13,667 nt of DNA, taken from the NCBI GenBank assembly GCA_001969505.1, contig LSSK01000226.1, forward strand, positions 9,198-22,864. The letters are read 5' to 3'. Every line of letters begins with the position of its first letter. Position 1 is the first letter of the stretch. A model generated the notes under the pieces. The model was not told the DNA's origin and made no database searches. It saw only the letters and a program-made list of their open reading frames with translations. Below are positions 8,297 to 13,667 of the stretch, one piece after another. The position numbers and the translations under genes were made by a program. This stretch comes from Zancudomyces culisetae. Taxonomy: Eukaryota; Kickxellomycota; Harpellomycetes; Harpellales; Legeriomycetaceae.

Positions 8297-8386
8297 CCAT
8301 AAAACATCTTGCCGTCTTAGTAGGGTTCAAAAATCAACTTCGAAGCAAACGAGTTTTTCCAAAAACAAGAATCGCTACATAAAACC

Positions 8387-9448
8387 ATGTCCGACCTAGA
8401 ACAAATTGCCGTATCGACAAGCGAAAAGGTCTTGTTATTTTTTGAAGGGTTAAATCTGCATTTCGCCGCTGCATTTATTCTGCATGCCATTGAGCTAATT
8501 TACATAATTTTATCCAAATTTCGCTTTGGTGCAACCACAGATCAGGTCAAAGTCGATAGATTAGTTTTGGAGTACAAAACTAGACAGGAAAGTCTTGGTA
8601 ATGTCAGAAAAGTTGCAATTGTGACCGGAGCAAACAGCGGAATTGGCTTTGAAACTACAAAGGCTCTTGTTAGAGCAGGATTCCATGTTGTTATGGCCTG
8701 TAGAAATAGAATTTTTGCAGGACAGGCAATGGAAAAATTAGAACAGCAAACTGACTTGAACAATTTTGAGTTTATGGAGCTGGACCTTGCCTCGATTAAA
8801 TCAGTCAAGAGTTTTACGGAAAATTTCAAAGCAAAATTTAATAGGCTCGATGTTCTAGTTAATAATGCTGGGGTGATGGCCTGCCCGTATCAGGAGACCG
8901 AAGATGGTATTGAAGCCCAGTTTGGAGTTAATTATGTCGGACACTTTGTGCTCACTAATGAATTATTGGAAGTTATGCAATCTACTGCTGAAGGAAGCAG
9001 AATAGTTAACGTCTCATCAATTGCGCATCGTGTTGGTATATACGAGACCGCCCGTATTCTTGACAAAAACCTGTACAACAGGGTTATCAACTACGGAATA
9101 AGCAAACTTGCCTTCATTATGTTTACAGTTGAGTTGGCAAACAGGCTAGGTAAAGATTCAAAGATCACAGTTAATGCATTGCACCCAGGAGTTGTTGATA
9201 CCAACCTGCCTAGATATATTCCATTTTCCGATTCGGCGTTTTTCAAGTTTATTTTTTCGATTTGCTCAGTTTCTCCGGTTACAGGAGCACTAAACTCAAT
9301 CAGACTATCGCTTTCGAGTGAGGTTGAAGGTATTACAGGAAAATACTTTGAACACGAATGTGTGTCGGTTCCTAATGCCCCTGCTCGTGACAAAAAGCTG
9401 TGTTCTGACCTGTGGGGTTTTACCGAAGCCATGGTAAAGGGAAAATAG
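8387..9448 (+). CDS. Membrane-anchored short-chain dehydrogenase/reductase, retinol-dehydrogenase type
   Basis: An intronless 353-residue classical SDR. Residues about 24-44 form a hydrophobic N-terminal segment, probably a membrane anchor. The Rossmann fold follows: TGANSGIG (80-87) for the nucleotide, ACRNR (104-108) with an Arg that suggests NADP(H), LDL (132-134), and NNAGVM (159-164). The family block DGIEAQFGVNYVGHF (173-187) includes Asn182. Catalytic residues are Ser at 210/211 (NVSSIAH), Tyr236 and Lys240 (YGISK), then HPGVVDTNL (266-274). This arrangement is typical of the RDH11-14/WWOX-like group. The substrate is unknown and fungi use this group for varied lipids and carbonyls, so no symbol is given. 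The start has A at -3 (AAAACCATG). Upstream: TATATAG at 8290. Downstream: AATAAA at 9517. Confidence 0.93.
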   Translation: MSDLEQIAVSTSEKVLLFFEGLNLHFAAAFILHAIELIYIILSKFRFGATTDQVKVDRLVLEYKTRQESLGNVRKVAIVTGANSGIGFETTKALVRAGFHVVMACRNRIFAGQAMEKLEQQTDLNNFEFMELDLASIKSVKSFTENFKAKFNRLDVLVNNAGVMACPYQETEDGIEAQFGVNYVGHFVLTNELLEVMQSTAEGSRIVNVSSIAHRVGIYETARILDKNLYNRVINYGISKLAFIMFTVELANRLGKDSKITVNALHPGVVDTNLPRYIPFSDSAFFKFIFSICSVSPVTGALNSIRLSLSSEVEGITGKYFEHECVSVPNAPARDKKLCSDLWGFTEAMVKGK

Positions 9449-9516
9449 CAGAATTTATCTTCTAACCTGTGTTTTTCAAAGTCATTATCACTTGTTTATG
9501 TAAATTCTAAAGCTAT

Positions 9517-9522
9517 AATAAA
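9517..9522 (+). terminator. Poly(A) signal of the SDR gene
   Basis: Canonical AATAAA 69 bases after the SDR stop codon, in AT-rich sequence. It is the only canonical poly(A) hexamer well placed after a gene in this window. Confidence 0.65.
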
Positions 9523-9764
9523 GATCAAAATGAACATTCAACAAGATAACTTGCATGAGTATTCAAATACATATGAGATTGATTAGTTAATTTTGTTAAA
9601 GCGTTTTATTTTTTTGGTGAATACATTTTTATGAACACTGAGACATTTCACGCTGACTACGTGTTGAATGTTTTTGAGGTTTGTAAACAAAAAGAAGTGT
9701 TGGTTGAGTAATATGTTTTGTATTGTAACATACGTTCAGGCATTTAGGGATTAGTGTAGAAAGC

Positions 9765-9787
9765 GGGAGGGGAAGAGAGGAGGGGAG
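9765..9787 (+). other. Purine/G tract
   Basis: Twenty-three consecutive purines with GGG, GGGG, GG and GGGG runs. It lies about 320 bp past the SDR stop, on the + strand. Confidence 0.6.
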
Positions 9788-11215
9788 TTAGCTCGGTAAA
9801 GTTAATACGAACACATTGGTGCCTGCTCTACCTGGATTATTCCAATGAATTTCCTAAAATCACCGTTCGCTTTATGCAGGAATGATACTTGGATAGCTTT
9901 GATTTAACCCACATTAATCTCTTGCTAGTTTTTGTCACTACAAAAATAGTACACTTTTTCTTTTGTTGGGAGGTTTATTAATATATTTTTAATGAGGTAA
10001 AAACCACGTCACCTACCCTAAATATGCACTTATATTATCTAATATGCCCTAAAGGGTTTTATTTATCAACTTGCAGAATAAAATAGCGCAGAAAATCGTT
10101 ACTTTTATGCTTTAATTATGTTACATACATGGATTTTCGAACTAGGAATAGTGCAAGAAAATACTAACCGTCTATTAATCTCAAATTTTATTTTTTTTAC
10201 TCGGCAATTCTTATAGCAGAGATCCGCACGCTTATTTTTATTATTATTTTGTTTCCCTACGCTGATTTCGATTACGTAAATCTGGTGAAGAGCTTGGGAA
10301 TAAAATTTCATATTGCTAAGCAAAAATTGCAAAGTGAAGTAAAGCAGGTTCGCAAAAAATAGCATCAATTTTGTTAGATCCTCTGCCTGTTTTCGCATCT
10401 CATATTGTGCATAAGTTCCACAAATAATAGAAATACAAAAATGACATTAAATATCAAAAAAAAAAAGTGACAAGCTATATCAGTGCCGAAGTTCGACAAC
10501 TACATGTATACATACTTTTGGTTTGTAAAAAAAATGGAACTGTGGTATAAAAAAGCACTATATTAAGCACCTCCACTAACCTCCTTCCTTGGTGTTTGGC
10601 AAATAGTGATTTTGAGCCTGTTTAGTTCCTTTTAAGTATTTTGTAATCCAAAAAGCAGTATCCACAAACTTTTTTGTGAGTTGAGAAAATGTAAATCTGG
10701 TTGCACTAATTTTATTGGCTAAACCGTTAATTTCTTTGCACCTAATTAGTGCTATTTTTTGGATTAGTTTGTGAACCTCTTAATGTGATGCAACTGGCAC
10801 TGCGCCTGAGACAATAATAAGAGCAACAGTACACAAATATATGTTTTCCTAAAAACACCAATCTAACAGCAAACTCTACAGGCAGCCAGGTAAATCTTAT
10901 AATAAGTTTAATCAGGTCATCCAAACACATGATTGTAATATGCCAGTATAGCTATATCAAGATGCGTATGTCATATTTGGGAAGTACATCGGCCGACTTT
11001 TAAAGCTAAACTAATGCTAGGCAACACCCAGTATTTAGCAAATGCTCAAAACATAATGCGAGTAAATATCTGAGATTTTAGTCTTCAAAGTAGTGAATTT
11101 ATGCTCTGGTCATTCTGTAAGTTGAACGCATGTTAATTGTTATGATATATGCAATTTTGTTTGTACTGTCTCAATTACCTTATGGTTGTTGGGCGTGACC
11201 TGATTTTTTTTTTGC

Positions 11216-11244
11216 GAGGAGAGAGAGAGAGAGGGGTGGGAAGG
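11216..11244 (+). repeat. GA microsatellite and G tract
   Basis: Twenty-one consecutive purines including seven GA dinucleotides (11219-11232), then GGGG, one T, and GGGAAGG. A MluI-type palindrome follows within five bases. Confidence 0.7.
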
Positions 11245-11248
11245 TATT

Positions 11249-11258
11249 GTACGCGTAC
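11249..11258. other. Palindrome GTACGCGTAC
   Basis: A perfect 10-bp palindrome centred on ACGCGT, the MCB sequence bound by MBF in yeasts. It has two CpGs in CpG-poor DNA and is not within 1.5 kb of any gene start seen here. Confidence 0.5.
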
Positions 11259-12238
11259 GTTTACTAAAAAAATGTGCATGCTTTACTTTCGCAGACTGTA
11301 GGGTACAGGTTATAGATTTTTCTGTTTTTTGGCAGTTGAGAATCAAAAGCGGTAGTTACCTATTCAAAAGAGGCTAGATTGTAAATACGTGTAATTGCAA
11401 AGTTAACAAGTATTTTTTACAAGATGAATTTGTCAATTAAATATCACAAAATACCAAAAAGGATTAACATATAATATATATTTAACCAATTCCTCTTCGT
11501 CTTTCTGGGAGCTTCATTCATACCCATCAGGTGTTGGGCCAAGAATGAAAAAGGAAATATGATAATTTTTGGAATTCTTGACTAAAAAATTTTGAAATTT
11601 TTTGTTGAAAGCTAATTTAACCCGAACCATTAATCTAAAAACATGTGTTGTGGATGATGTGGTGTATATTTCATTAATCAATGACAAGGGGTACACAGTA
11701 AAAAAAAAGCCCTCAACATCAATTCTGCCTTTAATTGGTATAAATATATGTGCAATAGTTGATTATAACATGCTAGTTGATATTTGCCCTTAGAATAAAG
11801 GTTACTACAACTGGCCTGGCGACAATTTTGCACCAGATTTATTGAAAAGTAAAAATGTACGGTACACAGCAAGAAGCGTAAACGGTGTTTTCCCAGCCAC
11901 TTCTATTTAGTGATGAAATGTAAACCTAATACCAACCTAAAACATATAGTGTTTATTAGCGTTGTACAAAATACATGTCATAGTATAAAGTAGTCCAGTT
12001 TACTCAATCTTAAACGCCATGAGCTTAATAGTTGTTCGCATCCTCTGAGTCCTCGGAAATCTGCTCTACCTTTTTTTTTTAGAGTGTGTGACTTTCTGCT
12101 AACTTTTACAAGTTATTCATTTTCGATGATCTAAAAACAGCACCTTTTCCAAATTACACCAAGCATTTACAACCATCCATATTATTAATTGAGCTGGTAA
12201 GGCAAGCGGGTAAGCTTTTGGTTTATTGGTGATACTCC

Positions 12239-12257
12239 TTTTTTTTTTAAAAAAAAA
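12239..12257. repeat. T10A9 tract
   Basis: Ten T followed by nine A, giving an 18-bp perfect palindrome of low complexity. Confidence 0.6.
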
Positions 12258-12637
12258 TCAAAAGAATCCTTTGTCCAAAAACATTGTGTTTCAAAATTTT
12301 CTATTTTAGGTAATCCAATATCTGAACCGATTGGTGCTTTCTTTCTTCACATTCAATTACATAAAAACCATGACAAAAGAACAGTTAAAAAAAAACAAGG
12401 ATAATAGACATTTGAAAGTGAATGGCGAAAAGAACTTAAAAACGAAAAAGGGTCTTAAACGTGGGTAAATTAACAGCATTGGTGGATTTTTTTGAGTAGA
12501 TAGAAACGTTGTACATAACAAATCATCCGACCATAGCAAATTAAATGTTTTGATACAATGAATGATCAAATAAAAAGCGGAAAAAAACCAAAAAATTTTC
12601 TTAGGTTATCGTCCATGGAAAGCGTTGTAATTGGAGC

Positions 12638-12665
12638 AAGAAGGGAGAGAGAGGAGGGGGGGGAG
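12638..12665 (+). other. Purine/G tract with G8
   Basis: Twenty-eight consecutive purines ending in GAGG, A, eight G and AG. It abuts the inverted repeat that begins at 12666. Confidence 0.65.
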
Positions 12666-12692
12666 TCGATTTAATATTCATCATTAAATCGA
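12666..12692. repeat. Perfect 10-bp inverted repeat
   Basis: Arms TCGATTTAAT / ATTAAATCGA around the 7-base spacer ATTCATC. It directly follows a 28-base purine tract. It could form a hairpin or be a dimeric binding site; no transposon ends or target duplication were recognised. Confidence 0.65.
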
Positions 12693-12764
12693 GTATTTGC
12701 GTATGTGTTTGCAATTTTATTTTATTTTGGAATGTGTTTTACGTTCTAAGCCCAAAAATAAGCT

Positions 12765-12810
12765 TAAAGTTATTAAAAGAAATAAAGTTATTAAAAGAGA
12801 TAAAGTTATC
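12765..12810. repeat. 18-bp tandem repeat, 2.5 copies
   Basis: Units TAAAGTTATTAAAAGAAA (12765-12782) and the same with one change (12783-12800), then a partial copy TAAAGTTATC (12801-12810). It is a short minisatellite. Confidence 0.8.
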
Positions 12811-13058
12811 AGGTAGCTGTTTTCACCAACTTTGGAAATTTTTTTGGCTGATACAGTCTAACTTTATTTTGGCGTGACATTCAATTGTACTTTTTGTAGA
12901 ATTTTGCTAGGATGTGAAAGTCCTGTTAGCAGTTAACAAGTAAGTATGGTACAATAAATTTATTCAGTTTCATAACTGGAAATGCTAAATATAGTTTCTT
13001 ATGTCAATAATGTGTTTAGCTAAAAACTTCTAAATAGTAGAATTAGGTTCACATAGGT

Positions 13059-13074
13059 AGAGAGAGGGAAAAAA
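13059..13074 (+). other. Purine tract
   Basis: Sixteen consecutive purines (AGAGAGAGGG then A-rich), the last of the + strand tract series. Confidence 0.45.
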
Positions 13075-13667
13075 TATAAGACAGTTTTTCAAATTGGTCT
13101 AGAGCTGTGAATGAACCGAAAAGCCCACAAGCAAGCTCAATCGCTTCAAATGCTGTCAAAGTCATGGATAGCTAGTACATAATATTGGCGAGATTTTACA
13201 CAATTCTTTTTTTTGTTTCGCTAATGTGAATCTTTGTGTATTTACAAATCTGTGTGTACAATTTTAAAGGTTTTAGTAACCTGCAATCTTGTGTAATTTA
13301 CATAATACATGTTGGATTATTATTTTGTAAGCGATATAAAAAAGTTATCCACAAGGTTACAAAAAAGGAATAATTTAAGCAAGTTATACATAAAGTTTAT
13401 GGCCAATAAGCTATTGTAAGAGTATAGCGATATTTATAATAATACGCAGTTTACATATTACTCGATGATTATTTCTCAAAAGGTTTTTTATTATGTTCTT
13501 AAAGTGATTAGGGTAATTTATTGAGCAAGAAGTAGACCTGGTAATAAATTAACAACAATATGTTAATTATCGGGTTTGCATTAAATACAATCCAAATATT
13601 TTTTTAGTAGAGGAAAAATAACAGAAATGAGCGAAAAACCAATTTGATGTGAATGGCGAACCAATTG

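Larger units (their letters stand above)
6291..8386. other. Divergent intergenic spacer, LYS1 and SDR promoters
   Basis: A 2.1-kb AT-rich spacer between the 5' ends of two divergent genes, with no reading frame I can support. It holds a five-copy GCGTTT repeat (6777-6806), two identical A9T7 tracts (6905-6920, 8200-8215), a GTAA-loop hairpin (7358-7379), purine tracts (7165-7183, 7730-7743, 8116-8142), a less AT-rich exon-like block (7848-7996) and a 14-bp direct repeat (8000-8013, 8258-8271). The LYS1 promoter must lie just right of 6290. A minus-strand TATA-like GTATATC at about 6388-6394 is possible but weak. I saw no clear Gcn4 site (TGACTC) close to LYS1. Confidence 0.6.
9449..13667. other. 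Gene-free AT-rich right flank
   Basis: 4.2 kb with no reading frame I can defend. The longest ATG frame, 97 codons at 10105-10398 (-), has AT-driven composition and no recognisable domain. Contents: SDR 3' end with AATAAA (9517), purine tracts (9765-9787, 11216-11244, 12638-12665, 13059-13074), a 10-bp palindrome with ACGCGT (11249-11258), a T10A9 tract (12239-12257), a perfect inverted repeat (12666-12692) and an 18-bp tandem repeat (12765-12810). No tRNA, rRNA or transposase was seen. Confidence 0.6.

Noticed and set aside
8322-8335. tRNA B-box-like GGTTCAAAAATC
   Set aside because: Deviates from GGTTCGANTCC and has no A box or cloverleaf around it.
10105-10398. 97-codon ATG frame on the minus strand with a hydrophobic N-terminal part
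   Set aside because: Phe/Leu/Lys/Asn-rich composition as expected from AT-rich DNA, no domain, no promoter or poly(A) signal; not enough to call a gene.
11584-11603. 9-bp inverted repeat AAAAAATTT / AAATTTTTT
   Set aside because: Low-complexity A/T sequence; expected by chance in this composition.
12025-12069. Minus-strand acidic tail-like peptide VEQISEDSEDANNY before a stop, preceded by A10
   Set aside because: Looks like a protein C-terminus, but an in-frame TAA sits at the start of the A10 run and no convincing upstream exon or acceptor was found.
13345-13353. Perfect bacterial DnaA box TTATCCACA
   Set aside because: A single 9-mer in a clearly eukaryotic nuclear window with no bacterial origin context; coincidence.

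Overview
This is a eukaryotic nuclear window, almost certainly fungal. It has spliceosomal introns (GT..AG with CTAAC branch sites), AT-rich gene-free DNA and an AATAAA poly(A) signal. It also carries NAD+-dependent saccharopine dehydrogenase (LYS1), the last enzyme of the fungal alpha-aminoadipate lysine pathway. The intron-bearing NAA25, which resembles animal NAA25 more than budding-yeast Mdm20, and the low GC outside genes suggest an early-diverging AT-rich lineage. That lineage call is inference from style, not from a search.

Layout. Positions 1-1430 hold no secure gene; they contain a four-run G-tract, a GC-rich hairpin and a weak small-gene candidate on the minus strand. Positions 1431-5112 (+) are NAA25, the auxiliary subunit of N-terminal acetyltransferase B, rebuilt here as six exons whose phases all agree (1025 residues). 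Positions 5109-6290 (-) are intronless LYS1. The two genes converge so tightly that one TTAA tetranucleotide supplies both stop codons. Positions 6291-8386 are a 2.1-kb divergent spacer with short repeats, hairpins and purine tracts, ending in a TATA box. Positions 8387-9448 (+) encode a membrane-anchored short-chain dehydrogenase/reductase of the retinol-dehydrogenase type, with AATAAA at 9517. Positions 9449-13667 (4.2 kb) have no gene I can support, but contain purine tracts, an MCB-like palindrome, a perfect inverted repeat and an 18-bp tandem repeat.

The three genes do not form a pathway: protein N-terminal acetylation, lysine synthesis, and a lipid/retinoid-type oxidoreductase. I found no CRISPR array, tRNA, rRNA, transposase, viral gene or gene cluster, and no clearly new biological system. 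The points most worth a second look are the shared-stop overlap of NAA25 and LYS1, the strand-biased purine/G tracts throughout the non-coding DNA, and a few exon-like or structured elements in the spacers.
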